Shown in pieces: positions 20,191 to 30,785 of a stretch of 64,000 nt of DNA. Source of the DNA: Siphonodentalium dalli (lineage: Eukaryota; Mollusca; Scaphopoda; Gadilida; Siphonodentaliidae). The stretch is taken from assembly GCA_032622095.1 (NCBI GenBank), contig CP136061.1, positions 231,630,944 to 231,694,943 of the forward strand. The letters run 5' to 3'. The notes under the pieces are model-generated. The model was not told where the DNA came from, did no database searches, and saw only the letters and a program-made list of their open reading frames with translations. Each line of letters begins with the position of its first letter. Position 1 is the stretch's first letter. Position numbers and translations under genes: made by a program.

Positions 20191-21818
20191 CTATTATAGT
20201 CAAACATGACTATTACATTATAACTGTTTGCCAATTTTCATTGGATTTACACATTACTTTAAGATTGTGCTGAAGTGACCAATTATTCCAACCTCCGAAT
20301 ATCCGTTCCTCAGAGCTTGAAATTTGAAAATAGTTGTCAAATATCGGCTTCACCGATCTGTAATAGTCATTGTTTGTTGTAATAGCTGGATGTAACTATT
20401 ATAGCTATACATTGGATTTGCCAGACCTGTCAATAACTGCAACTAGAAAAAATTATCTTAATAATGCATCAGTGGGTATAACAAATGCACGCTTTAGGAG
20501 GAAATGTCATATTCAAGAATTTGGGGGAACTTGTCTTAACTTGTCTTAACACCAGTTTGTTCTACCAAAATCACACATATATCAATTGGACCCAATAACA
20601 TCATCAGGGTGATAACCATTACAGTGGATCAGTTAAAATGGCTTTAAATGGCAGTTAAAATCAGTTTTGACAACATCAGTTTGTTCTACCATCATCATGG
20701 CTAAATCAGTTTGAACCAACAACATCAGAAGATCATGATAGCACAACCAGATTTGGAGATACCCCAAGCATAAACTATCTTAGTGGGACTTTTTTATTTT
20801 TTATATTCGAAGGTTAGGTTCTGCCATGATTTTTGTGGAGCTTTTAACTTGAGATATCTCGACCCCAGAAATCTGGCTTCAGTCATAAAACACCTTGTGT
20901 GATGTAAGTTTCAGTGTCAAGCGCAGGTGTCTGATGACATCAGGTGATTGTTGGTTTCAGCCACCTGGTGTGATGTCATCAGCATCAAACTTTACATGAC
21001 TTTCCCTGTGATTGACAGGTGTCAGCAGGAAATTGGGTCAAACATCTGTGCTCTGGCCCATCAGCATGGAATTTTCCTATGATTTGCCCTGTGATTGACA
21101 GGTGTCAGGGAATTGGTTCATGACATGACAAGGTCAGAATGTCACTCAAATGAGCTGAGCTGAAAGTCAATGAAAATAATTTATATAGGACTCTAATAAA
21201 TACCTGTGTTTTCAGGCATTATATAAGAAAAATTTGATGTATTGTGGGGGCCTTGTAAGCAGGGGGGGGGGGGGGGGGGTGGGGTGGATATGGTTGCTTT
21301 TTATGTATGTCTGAGATGCCTAGTAATAATAATAAAAGGACCTTTAACCAAATTAACATTAAAACTTTGGAGTGCATTCATTTAACTTTCTAAATGTCAA
21401 TGGAATAACCAAAAGCTTGTGTTAATTAATGTAAAACAAATCTTAAGGTGTATCATCTCATATTCAACATTTACTCAAACAAACATTGCTTTATTAAACC
21501 TAGAAGCATATCAGCTGATGAACATACTCTGAATAAATTCACCAGTTCGTTGTACTCAGGTCACTCGTGCCTCTCAAACCCTAGCAATATATATAGAAAT
21601 TATCATGTGCACTTGTATGAACGCTAACCAATTTATTTAATATGATTAGATTTGGGGAAAATATATCACCGTTTTATGGTGATGTATAATTCAGTTTCCC
21701 AAGAATATGAATTTGTTCTATTCTGGCAACAAAGATACAAATATTATAAAAATATATTCAGGGTTCCAGACTTCAATTTACAACAACATTCAGAATCTAA
21801 TTTAACTTTTTGGCTTTG
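20191..21818. other. Intergenic, unassigned; short direct repeats
   Basis: Near-identical segments CCCTGTGATTGACAGGTGTCA occur near 21004 and 21089 (19-bp core), and GATGTCATCA motifs recur near 20930-20980. A run of 18 G is at 21262-21279. No coding signal. Confidence 0.45.
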
Positions 21819-22045
21819 TTAAAACTTTCATGACCGGAGCTGCGCTGGTGCAGCATTAAAGATCCTGTGCCAGTGCATTCTCTTATATATCAAGTCTCCC
21901 ATAGGGAGCCTCGCATATATAAGAGAATGCACTGGCATACAAGCCAAATAATGTTAGGCCAATGTGTTCTCTTATATATATAAGAGAATGCATTGTCACA
22001 GGGTTTTTTCAAAATTTCAGGAAGCTCCAGTCATGAAAGGGTTAA
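21819..22045 (+). mobile_element. Family B TTAA element, compact form
   Basis: TTAAAACTTTCATGACCGGA to CTCCAGTCATGAAAGGG + TTAA. The second hairpin has lost its apex, leaving TTCTCTTATATATATAAGAG. Confidence 0.75.
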
Positions 22046-22246
22046 ACTGAAAAAAAGAAGGAAAGCCAAATTTGACATATAAATATCTATATACTAAAGA
22101 ATGTAATTTTGTTATCGAAAAATTAACAAAATGATTATTGGTGTTTCTCTAAAACATGACAAATATATGAAATAATTTAATAGAACATTACATTTCAAGT
22201 AAGATAGTGTCTTTCACATGGCACATTTCATTACAAATGTTGTGGT

Positions 22247-22494
22247 TTAACCTTTTACTAAATACTTATTGATGAATCGTTATTCCGTAGGAAATGTTCA
22301 GATAATATGTTCAACAAACGACCATTGTTGAACTTATTATATGAGCATTTCCCACCAACGAACAGGACTTCTTCTTTCTATTGTCTGTCGCCTGTGCTTA
22401 TATTTCCTGAGCATTCCTCCAGACCAATAATAGACTGTTCCAATTGTATACTTTTATAACTGAGTGGGAGAATCCATTCAGTATAGAAAGGTTG
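22247..22494 (-). mobile_element. Family C TTAA element, inverted
   Basis: TTAACCTTTTACTAAATACT at the left and GGGAGAATCCATTCAGTATAGAAAGG at the right, i.e. the reverse orientation of the other copies. Internal inverted pair GAAATGTTCAGATAATA / TTATTATATGAGCATTTC. Confidence 0.7.
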
Positions 22495-22698
22495 AAGGAT
22501 CAGGGTTCCCCATTTTTTCCTTAGAATTCACTTATGCAATATTCATTATATTTTATAGCTGAATGGCACTTTTGGCCAAAATAAACCATTCCTAACATAA
22601 AATGACCACATAATTCTGAAAAAAAAACAAATTCCATGTGGTTAAACAAGTTACCTAATTTCTAAATATGGTAAATATTGGGGTGCCCTGATCTATCT

Positions 22699-22954
22699 TT
22701 AACCCTTCAGTGACTGGAGCTAAAATTTTGTGAAAACCCTGTGCCAATGCATTCTCTTATATATGCGAGTCTCCCATAGGGAGCCATGAACATATAAGAG
22801 AATGCATTGGCCTACCAATATTTACCTTGACATTGTAAGCCAGTGCATTCTCTTATATATGCGATGCTCCCTATGGGAGAATGCATAAGAGAATACACTG
22901 GCATGGGGTCTGTATTGGTACACCATCGCAGCTCCCATCATGAAAGGGTTTTAA
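22699..22954 (+). mobile_element. Family B TTAA element
   Basis: TTAACCCTTCAGTGACTGGA to CCATCATGAAAGGG followed by TTTTAA. The second hairpin has lost part of its arm (GGGAGAATGCATAAGAGAAT). Confidence 0.75.
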
Positions 22955-23676
22955 ACACTTGGATCTTGATAAGATGTAAAATGTGTTTCATAATTAATAG
23001 CCAGGAACCCTGAATTCATCTTCTGTAATTAGGATAGTTGCACTCACAAACATTAAAATGATCTGTTCATTGCACAGCTGTTGGACCCAACGACGAAAAG
23101 AACATTTCTAAAATTTGGTTTTCTCTCTTTATATCACAAATAATTGAAAAAAAAGAGACCAGTTCGAAAAGCTACCTGTTTTTGATGTTTCTCTTCAACA
23201 CACTTTTTTGCTGTCAAATATTATTTTTGCAATAAAATTTTCTTTCCTGTTGTTATAAATCTGTCTGACAGCTTTACGATCAATTTCGATCAGAATATTT
23301 TTCTAAATTATTTTTGAATTGTCAAGTTTCATCCTTCAAATTCGGCGCACTGTCATCAGCCGCTGTCAGAATGAATGATGCTATAAATGGCAGCGTGCGA
23401 AGTAGCTTTCCAAACTTGTTTCTTTTTATACAAACTCAAATTTGAGCTTTTTGTTTTGGTCCGACATCTGTTGTTCATCGTATTAGTGCTATTCATAATT
23501 GAAGTTTCTTTATCAAACAGGGACATATTGTGGATGGATATAATGGAATCTGATTCTATTCTAGGTAAAAACTACATATCTATGTCAAGCGAATGAGTTG
23601 TGATTTTTTGCGAACATTTCATTATTACATAAGTATTCAATTTCATTATGTGAGGTGTTTTTAAATCATTATTTAG
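22955..23676. other. Unassigned DNA
   Basis: A 69-codon open frame at 23387-23596 is hydrophobic in its middle (LVLFIIEV) but has no recognisable family or splice context. Confidence 0.4.
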
Positions 23677-23816
23677 AGGATATTACTTGGTTTGATATTA
23701 ACCTGATATCAGCCCTCGGTAACCTCATATCAGCCTGAGACCAAAGGTCGAAAGCTGATACGAGGTTACCAAGGGCTGATATCGGGTTAATATCAAACCA
23801 ACCAAGTAATATCCTA
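23677..23816. repeat. Fold-back palindrome
   Basis: GGATATTACTTGGTTTGATA ... GATATCAGCCCTCGGTAACC is mirrored by GGTTACCAAGGGCTGATATC ... CAACCAAGTAATATCC. Arms of about 60 bp surround GAGACCAAAGGTCGAAAG. No other copy was seen. Confidence 0.8.
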
Positions 23817-23919
23817 TTTATTAATTAGATCACATCTTAGTAACTGACAACTCTTTCAAATGAGTGACATCACAAAAATTTATATCTACACATTATTTAG
23901 CAGTGAAGTAGATTTACGG

Positions 23920-24277
23920 GATGTTGTAAAACAATATTACTCAGATTTATGATGTCGCAAAATGATATTACTCGGATTGGTGATGTCGTAAAACCATATT
24001 ACTCGGATTGGTGATGTCGTAAATCCATATTACTCGGATTGGTGACGTCGTAAAACCATATTACTCGGATTGGTGATGTCGTAAAACCATATTACTCGGA
24101 TTGGTGATGTTGTAAAACGATATTACTCGGATTGGTGATGTCGTATAACCATATTACTCGGATTGGTGATGTTGTAAAACCATATTACTCGGATTGGTGA
24201 TGTCGTAAAACCATATTACTCGGATTGGTGATGTCGTAAAACCATATTACTCGGATTGGTGATGTCACAAAATGATA
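23920..24277. repeat. 31-bp minisatellite, about 11.5 copies
   Basis: Unit TTACTCGGATTGGTGATGTC + GTAAAACCATA. The units are contiguous with no spacers. The outermost units (ATGTTGTAAAACAATATTAC at the left, GTCACAAAATGATA at the right) are more diverged than the central ones, as expected from unequal exchange. Confidence 0.92.
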
Positions 24278-24279
24278 TA

Positions 24280-25391
24280 CCGTACTGACCCGGGTTTAGG
24301 CCCAAGGGGCCTTTGTTTTATTTGAGCTCAAAAACACAAGTGGGCTTAAACTCGGATATGGCCCTTTGCAAACCAAAAATCCCAAGAAATCGAGACAGTA
24401 AAACTGATGAAAGCCGATCTAATGCCGAGTATCGGGAAATATACCCGGCTTCCAGATAAATGACACCATTGACTAATTTGTAAACAGTGTGGGTTATCGG
24501 TAAATCCCGTATCTATAGTCTATACTATATAATAATATATCAATGTTGAGACTTAATCCGATTAGAATAATAAACCCGGCGCTTTATTCGTGATCCGTTG
24601 TCCGCATAGAGGATGTTACAATAGCGACTAATTGCATGTTTAACAAAAGCCAGTGAGTGTAATTAATTAACAGTATTGACAAAAGACAGGACGATGTATT
24701 TCTGCTAACAGCATGTGTTTAAATATTTAGAGTTATTGCTCCTAAACTGTTTATACTGTAAAACGTGAACAAAATGCAGTTTAAAAATGTTAATGTCGAT
24801 AAACTTTATTTTGGTTTCGAGTGTATAACGCATTGACATAGTTTGGAAGGCATGGTTGTTGAATGACAAGTTCCCCTTCTGCCCCATTATTATACCCATG
24901 GTGTTAACACTGTGTTTACATAACCAGGAAGCCAGTTCTTTGTGTTTGGCCACATGTATGAACATACCGACGTTGTCGCTGAACACGAAAAATAAGTTTT
25001 TACAGTACCGTCGTTGGACAGGTTAGTTTTGCACGCGCTTGGCTTTTGAAGCACTCATGTTTATCGCGTTTTCAGATATGATGTCTGTTAACGATTGGTT
25101 TCCCCGGGAAGTATAATTGAATAAACAAATGATATTTTAAGATTCACTTAGATTATTCTCACTTGCCTACAAAGTATAATTTTTCCGTTTTTAATATAAA
25201 TATTATATTTGTTGAGTTCGTCAATCTTTTTTGCTGTCTACAAGCTGATAGAAAATACTTACTTACCACCGCTGAAATTGAACAAAATTTGGGGTGGGCC
25301 TAAACTCGAATATACCCCTGTGCATGGAATTTGGCCAAAAGATATGGGTGGGCTTAAACACGGGCATGGGCCTTGAGCCGGGTCAGTACGG
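24280..25391. mobile_element. TIR element with TA duplication, GTACTGACCCGG ends
   Basis: TA|CCGTACTGACCCGG at 24278 and CCGGGTCAGTACGG|TA ending at 25393 form a 14-bp perfect TIR. Further inward, diverged TTTAGGCCCA- and GTGGGCTTAAAC-type segments are also inverted. The 1112-bp interior has no convincing transposase frame; a 93-codon - strand frame (24705-24986) is unrecognised. The TA duplication suggests Tc1/mariner/IS630-type or a similar transposase. Confidence 0.7.
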
Positions 25392-25677
25392 TAGCTTGAT
25401 TTAAAGGCAAATTGAAGCGATATTCACATAGTTCGATAACAGGCCATTCTTGGCAAAAATGTCATCTCTAATTAATAAATGGTCATAGAATTACTGTTAC
25501 ATGTAATATCGTGGGAAATAATATGTTATATTACAGGTTTATTATATAATGGCAAATTTGTTCAATGTCCGACTAATCATATTCCATGGAAATATTTGGA
25601 TTATACTAAGAAGATGGGCTTGTGCATCCCAATATATTGTGTATTATTACCACTTTACATTGGCGTTCGCTAGAGCA
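25392..25677. other. Unassigned DNA
   Basis: Two overlapping open frames of about 60 codons with no recognisable motif. Confidence 0.4.
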
Positions 25678-26010
25678 TTAACCCTTTGGCGAGTAGAACG
25701 ACATATATGTCGTCTATCGGTTGAGGAGTAGAACGACATATATGTCGTTTCAGGAAGTGTTATTTTGTGTAGACATAACTTCAATAAATCATCTGATTTA
25801 TAAATGATTTGTATAGGAGTTATTTTGATTTTTATAATGTCCCAAATGTATAAGTGCAATCGATTATGATAACACACGTTTAAAAAAATGCACATAAATT
25901 AAAACGAATTATTGGACACTTTTGACCCGAACTTGTTAATAATTATTGCTATGACGTTGACGTTAAATTTACTCATGACGTCATGTTACAGATACTCTCC
26001 AAAGGGTTAA
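25678..26010 (+). mobile_element. Family E TTAA element with twin palindromes
   Basis: TTAACCCTTTGGCGAGTAG at the left, ATACTCTCCAAAGGG + TTAA at the right. Near the left end the 16-bp perfect palindrome ACGACATATATGTCGT occurs twice, each preceded by GAGTAGA. Single copy in the window. Confidence 0.75.
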
Positions 26011-26206
26011 CTCTTTCATGATGGGAGCTGCATGAGCCTCTCTTATATAAGAGAATGCACTGGCTTAGAAGCTGCATGTAAAATGTTAGGCCAATGAATC
26101 CTCTTATTTATGCGAGGCGCCCTACGGGATACTCACATAAATAAGAGAATGCATTGGCACAGGGTTTTCAATAAGTTTCAGGAAGCTCCAGTCATGGAAG
26201 GGTTAA
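26007..26206 (+). mobile_element. Family B TTAA element sharing TTAA with family E
   Basis: TTAACTCTTTCATGATGGGA begins in the TTAA closing the family E element. Its first hairpin is reduced to CTCTTATATAAGAG. It ends CTCCAGTCATGGAAGGG + TTAA. Confidence 0.75.
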
Positions 26207-26656
26207 CATGAGTTACACTGGTACGACTAAATCTTATTCCCTGGCATCTGGATCAAACTTCAATTAATAAACAAGTTATAAAATGGCTTGATGGAATAAT
26301 TACCTGTTTTTCAGGAATAAATAACATGCATTTACTTTAGACATTTGGGTCATGGTACATCACCGTACATAAGTGGTAATAACATTAATAACATGAATTT
26401 CTCCAGCATTACAGTTCTATTAACGGCCCTTCTTATCAGACCATTAATAGGATGTTGGACTGTTGATCATTTCTTCAGACCACTAATAAACCGTAATGCC
26501 ATAAAAAAATCATGTTATTATAATAGCAGACAAAAGGCCTGGGAATGATCCCAAAGAAATCGAGAGTATTATTAACCTGTCTCAATTTGAAAATTCTGGA
26601 GTGGTGAGTGGTCCCTGCTTATGTCTGTTGAAATTTATAGAGGTCTATCATCCAGT

Positions 26657-26770
26657 TTAACCCTTTCAGTGCCAGGGGCCGATCTCATCGGCCCTAATTT
26701 TTTTTTTTTTTTTTAGATTTAGATTTTTTTGGGTTGAATTTTGAATTTTGAATTTTGGGTATAGAAATGT
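26657..26770 (+). mobile_element. Family D TTAA element, right truncated
   Basis: TTAACCCTTTCAGTGCCAGG followed by the palindrome GGGCCGATCTCATCGGCCC, then a T run and TTGAATTTTGAATTTTGAAT. It has the same left end as the inverted 49682-49953 element. Confidence 0.65.
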
Positions 26771-26929
26771 TTCCGATTCACCACTCGCGACATCGTCTCC
26801 ATGACCTTTACACACATTCTGAATCGAATTTTAATCATGCTATCCTACCCACCTCATCATAAGTAAGTAGCGTTTAGATGAATCCGTTGTGTTGACACAA
26901 TCCATTGTCTGTGTTAGACCGATCACACA

Positions 26930-26995
26930 GGTGCATACGTTGCATTATAATGCAGATCTTATTAATAATACGTTGCATTATAATGCAGATCTTCT
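26930..26995. repeat. Tandem palindromic duplication
   Basis: CGTTGCATTATAATGCAGAT occurs twice, 32 bp apart. Each contains the perfect palindrome GCATTATAATGC. Lies just left of a family A insertion. Confidence 0.75.
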
Positions 26996-26997
26996 TA

Positions 26998-27387
26998 TTA
27001 ACCCTTTACCCAACAGAAGGGCCCTGTGCCAATGCATTCTCTTATATATGCGAGTCGACCATAGGTCGCCTCGCATATATAAGAGAATGCATTGGCTTAA
27101 CACATTAAAAATTATAAAATTGTTAAAGAATGTAAGAAAAAATGGTAAAAAGTGTTAAAAAAAGATTTTTTTTAGGCCAATGCATTCTCTTATATATGCG
27201 AGGCGACCTATGGTCGACTCGCATATATAAGAGAATGCATTGGCACAGGGCATAACTGTAACCATCACAATGTGGTCAAGGAGCCGGTTCCAATGATATC
27301 CATATTTGTATGGTTCTATTGAGACAGACCGAAGATATTTTAGGCTGTTGAAGCTTTATTTGGCCGTTTTGTTGGGTAAAGGGTTAA
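26998..27387 (+). mobile_element. Family A TTAA element
   Basis: TTAACCCTTTACCCAACAG to TTTTGTTGGGTAAAGGG + TTAA. 390 bp: the GGCCGGTTTGGCC stretch before the right end is shortened. Confidence 0.85.
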
Positions 27388-28241
27388 TAATTGCAGCTAA
27401 TATGTTTGATATTGGAATAAATGCAATATTGCAAATAACTTTACAAATCCCAACTAACACTTTATTGAGAAGTCAACTTTTCTTCACTTCGAAGACTGCT
27501 GCCATCTTTTATTGATTTGAAACAAAAAACGTCATAACACACACCATATAAGGTATGCATTACTTCTTGCATTGAAAATAGAATCTCTCCATTGCGTGTG
27601 TTAACAGATACAACGTAACTGACACATCTCAGCTGTCGGATTGCCTTAGTCTTATTGTCTGTAATCCAATTTCAATGCAACGAACTCATCTGAATACTAC
27701 TGTAGCACACTTATCATAAATTCATCGATTGTGTCCAGCCTTTGTGTGTTTGGTTACCTTGAATACCAACATGTTACAGGATTCTCCACTAAATTAGTGC
27801 TAATTCCAAAGAGGGCTGTTCAGTCTATCTTCTCACAAAGAGGTATCAAATGTCAGACTGAATGAGAATATGTGAGTGGCTGCTCACCAGTTCATTATGT
27901 TCACTAAATCCTGTTTGATGATTAGTCAGCTGCCAATTGAGTCACCTGTTTCATACTCCAATAACACAGACCGTAACATGAACACGACGTCACAAATTGT
28001 TGACCTTATCTGACATAATCACTAAAAGTGGTCAGCAGAATAATTGGGCGTGCTTTTAAAAGTTCAGCTGAATTTCATCTGAAGCCAGTTATTTATATTA
28101 TTATGTTATCGTTTCTAAGTGCTTGGATATCTTATATTGGGCTGACTTAATGTGCTACGTGGGCTAGTTTCAAATTCTCAGCAGATTTTGTGGAAATAAA
28201 TAAGAAAACATTCAATAAATCATCAAAAAGCTAAAGGAATA
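27388..28241. other. Unassigned DNA
   Basis: No repeat family or coding exon was supported. Confidence 0.4.
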
Positions 28242-28414
28242 TAAGAAATGAATGTAGTGGGTATGTGTGTTATTGTGGGATACAGTGCTGTGGTCATTGG
28301 GGGCACATTTAGTTAGAACTGCTTTGTGGTTCACACAATGTGCCCCAACAAGTTGCAACAACCACAGCGTCGTATCCCCTAATAACTCATACACCCACTA
28401 CATTCATTTCTTAA
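28242..28414. repeat. Fold-back palindrome
   Basis: Left arm AAGAAATGAATGTAGTGGGT, TTATTGTGGGATAC and GGGGCACATT is mirrored by AATGTGCCCC, GTATCCCCTAATAA and ACCCACTACATTCATTTCTT. Total length about 173 bp. No TIR family match. Confidence 0.75.
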
Positions 28415-28908
28415 GTGACATATTTTATTTATCTCACAAAACTTTCATTTTGCACATGAAAACTGTCATTTTACTAAATATTTAATTTATTTATTCAATG
28501 GTGCCATTTACATTTATGAGTCTAAGTAAAATCTCAAAATTGAAAGACGCATTTCATTCAATCTATTTCATCCCCATCGTGATTGTATATGACAATGCGT
28601 CATACACATTCACCATAACAAGGTTCTTATCTCCTATAGTGCATTTTCACCGATACCATATTTTAATCAGATGCTGATTACTCTGTAAGAAAGTATTTGT
28701 AAATTATTACAAATGTTGTAAATGTTAGATGATCATATTTTATTGTTACCTTGTGTATGTCGGGAGTATATTAATATAAACCAATGGAAAACTTGACACA
28801 TAAGTGTAAATATGGGTGAAAGAGAGATTAAATATTAATTTTTATATACAATTCTTATTATATCAGTTCATTAGCCCTCATTAATATTCCTGGGATCGGT
28901 TTACACTT

Positions 28909-29240
28909 CTTATACCCCCACTTTTAGAACAAAAATGGGGGGTTTTCTGTCCAATGTCCATCTATCCAGGCATATATCTCATCCATGGGTTTATTATATC
29001 TGAATGAAAATTTGATTTTGAGGTTCACTATTGGCAGTTCTTGCAAAAGAGCGCTCAATCACATTTTGCATTTTACGTTAAATAGTTATCCCTCTTTGCT
29101 TATTTGGAAATTGTGGTTAGTTGACCAACCAGGAATATATCTCAGCCGTTGATTATCTGAATGAAATTTACCATGGAGGTTTGGCATCATGCGTGCTTCA
29201 AAACAGTTCTTTGTATGTCCGATATAATGTCAGGCTGCAT
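28909..29240 (+). repeat. Dispersed repeat with TTATACCCCCA end
   Basis: Starts TTATACCCCCACTTTT and contains two diverged units (CCAGGCATATATCTCATCC and CCAGGAATATATCTCAGCC) about 145 bp apart, with CTGAATGAAA(A/T)TT after each. An inverted relative with the opposite end is at 52180-52443. Confidence 0.55.
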
Positions 29241-29533
29241 CAGGCATGAAATTTCCTGTTATCCAAACTTGGGAGTGGGGGGTGGGGAGACATATCCCAA
29301 CAAACTCCTGGTCGCGGGTTCCCTGCCCATCAGTTCATGGCTTCTTGTCACATTTTGTGTGCACCATTGATGAGTATAACAGTTTTCTGGGAAGTACACG
29401 ATGCATCTGCTATTTTCTTGATATTCAAACTCCTTGACACTCAAAGATATTCATTGCTTCAAACCACATGGCAATTTGGAGTCCCATATTATACCGGTAC
29501 TATTAAGTTCTTCACTGCTAAATTACGTGTTGG

Positions 29534-29845
29534 GTGTTTGACATTGTGGTCAATTTCCAACGGATAAATATAGCGGGGGATGTTACAAAAACCCTAAAAA
29601 TGACTCCATTGAAAGGCTATTATTATTCAAAATTCTGGAACATCATGCACTGTTTAAAACTGAGATACAATGGTTCCGATGTGCCAATCTCCGAGGCCCG
29701 TTTTATTTGTCAAGCCAGACACGGGTCCCGCCAGCCTAATCAGTGTGAAAATGTCCAAGATAGCGTGACTGGAGCACGATGTATAAAACCAATTGCCTCG
29801 TCAGAATTTCTCTGGCATGACCCGATGTGTATGGAATACTGTTAG
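29534..29845 (+). CDS. Unrecognised Cys-containing open frame
   Basis: 103 codons from ATG to TAG. The C-terminal 60 residues contain seven Cys (HCLKLRY, FICQARH, NQCENV, ARCIKP, MCMEYC), and LWHDPMC faintly resembles the end of a sushi/CCP module. The last codons run into the left arm of a palindrome. No homologous exon or splice evidence. It could be an exon fragment, a pseudogene or chance. Confidence 0.18.
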   Translation: MFDIVVNFQRINIAGDVTKTLKMTPLKGYYYSKFWNIMHCLKLRYNGSDVPISEARFICQARHGSRQPNQCENVQDSVTGARCIKPIASSEFLWHDPMCMEYC

Positions 29846-29982
29846 AGCCAACCTACAATGGGGCGGGGATATGGAATCCGCCAAATGTGGAAACCACAGA
29901 AAGCGTTGCTTTCAGCGGTTTCCGCATTGGTGAATTCCATATTCCCTGTCCCTTTGCATGTTGGCCCTAACAGTATTCCACA
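29829..29982. repeat. Fold-back palindrome
   Basis: TGTATGGAATACTGTTAGAG, GGATATGGAATCC and GTGGAAACC are mirrored by GGTTTCCGC, GAATTCCATATTCC and CTAACAGTATTCCACA. Arms of about 70 bp have several mismatches, so it is moderately old. Confidence 0.75.
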
Positions 29983-30274
29983 GAGGAAACCTAATGTGAA
30001 ATATTTTTAAATGGACTTTATGCGCCACAGACTTGTTTTTCTGCACAGGAAATTAATTCATCTTTCAAGAAAAATTGACCAGTTTATTTTCAGTTGTAAA
30101 TGGATATGGCTTATTCAAGACGTAGAATTTCAAAAAATCAAGTCCCAGTGTTTCTTGAAAGCATGAACAAAAATAAAGGGTGTGAACTCAATGCAAAGAC
30201 CGCTTATCTCACTTCTGATCGCAACATTGCTTATGGTTGGAAAACTGCTCTGGCTTGGGCAATTTACAAGAGTA

Positions 30275-30415
30275 TTAACCCTTTCAGTGCCAAGTCCGAT
30301 TTTTGTATCTTAGAGCACTTTCCATCAATTTATCACATTATAATCAATAAATTTGAAAAATGATCAAGGAAATATGGGTTGAGACAAAAATCGGACTTGG
30401 CACTGAAAGGGTTAA
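30275..30415. mobile_element. Family D TTAA element, minimal 141-bp form
   Basis: TTAA, then CCCTTTCAGTGCCAAGTCCG and ATTTTTGT. The right end is the exact complement before TTAA. The TIR of about 28 bp surrounds only about 75 bp of AT-rich DNA. Confidence 0.85.
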
Positions 30416-30482
30416 CCCTGTAGATTGATCCTTCATGTATTTGTTTATCTATCTTACCCTGCTTCAGTTGAGTCATATCACT

Positions 30483-30643
30483 TTAACCCTTTGATGACGA
30501 GAGGTGCAGCATTAAAGTTCGTGTGATAGAGCATTATCTTATATATGCGCGTCTCCCATAGAGAGTCTTGCATATACTCCCATAGGGAGTCTTGCATATA
30601 TAAGAAAATGCACCGACTTATAAGGTCAAGGTAAATATTGTTG
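30483..30643 (+). mobile_element. Family B TTAA element, right truncated into family H
   Basis: TTAACCCTTTGATGACGAGA. The hairpin apex segment CTCCCATA(G/-)GGAGTCTTGCATATA is partly duplicated. It breaks at GTAAATATTGTTGGGTGAAC, where a family H fragment begins. Confidence 0.6.
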
Positions 30644-30785
30644 GGTGAACATCACCAACATCAACTGGGGAACTTCAATCTGATCCTAGGTCTCTCTAAG
30701 CAGAATGAGGTTCCCAGTGGGTGAATTTGGTGATGCTAGCCCACCGTGCAGGATAGCATCACTAAATTTCCCCTCTGGAAATCTA
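30644..30785. mobile_element. Family H fragment
   Basis: AACTGGGGAACTTCAATCTG, then one hairpin (GCAGAATGAGGTTCCCAG / TTTCCCCTCTGGAAATCT). It is the right half of the element with a decayed outer end. Confidence 0.6.

Noticed and set aside
23920-24277. Short direct repeats that could be read as a CRISPR array
   Set aside because: The 31-bp units are contiguous with no unique spacers, and the DNA is plainly eukaryotic.
24705-24986. Transposase remnant in the GTACTGACCCGG element
   Set aside because: The 93-codon frame shows no DDE/DDD spacing or DNA-binding motif that I could recognise.
26889-27158. Open frames reading YICESTIGRLAYIRECIG or RVDHRSPRIYKRMHW in many places
   Set aside because: These are translations of the family A and B hairpins in different frames, repeated wherever the hairpins occur.
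30100-30363. 87-codon + strand frame beginning MDMAYSRRR
   Set aside because: It runs into the family D TTAA element at 30275, and the upstream part has no recognised motif.
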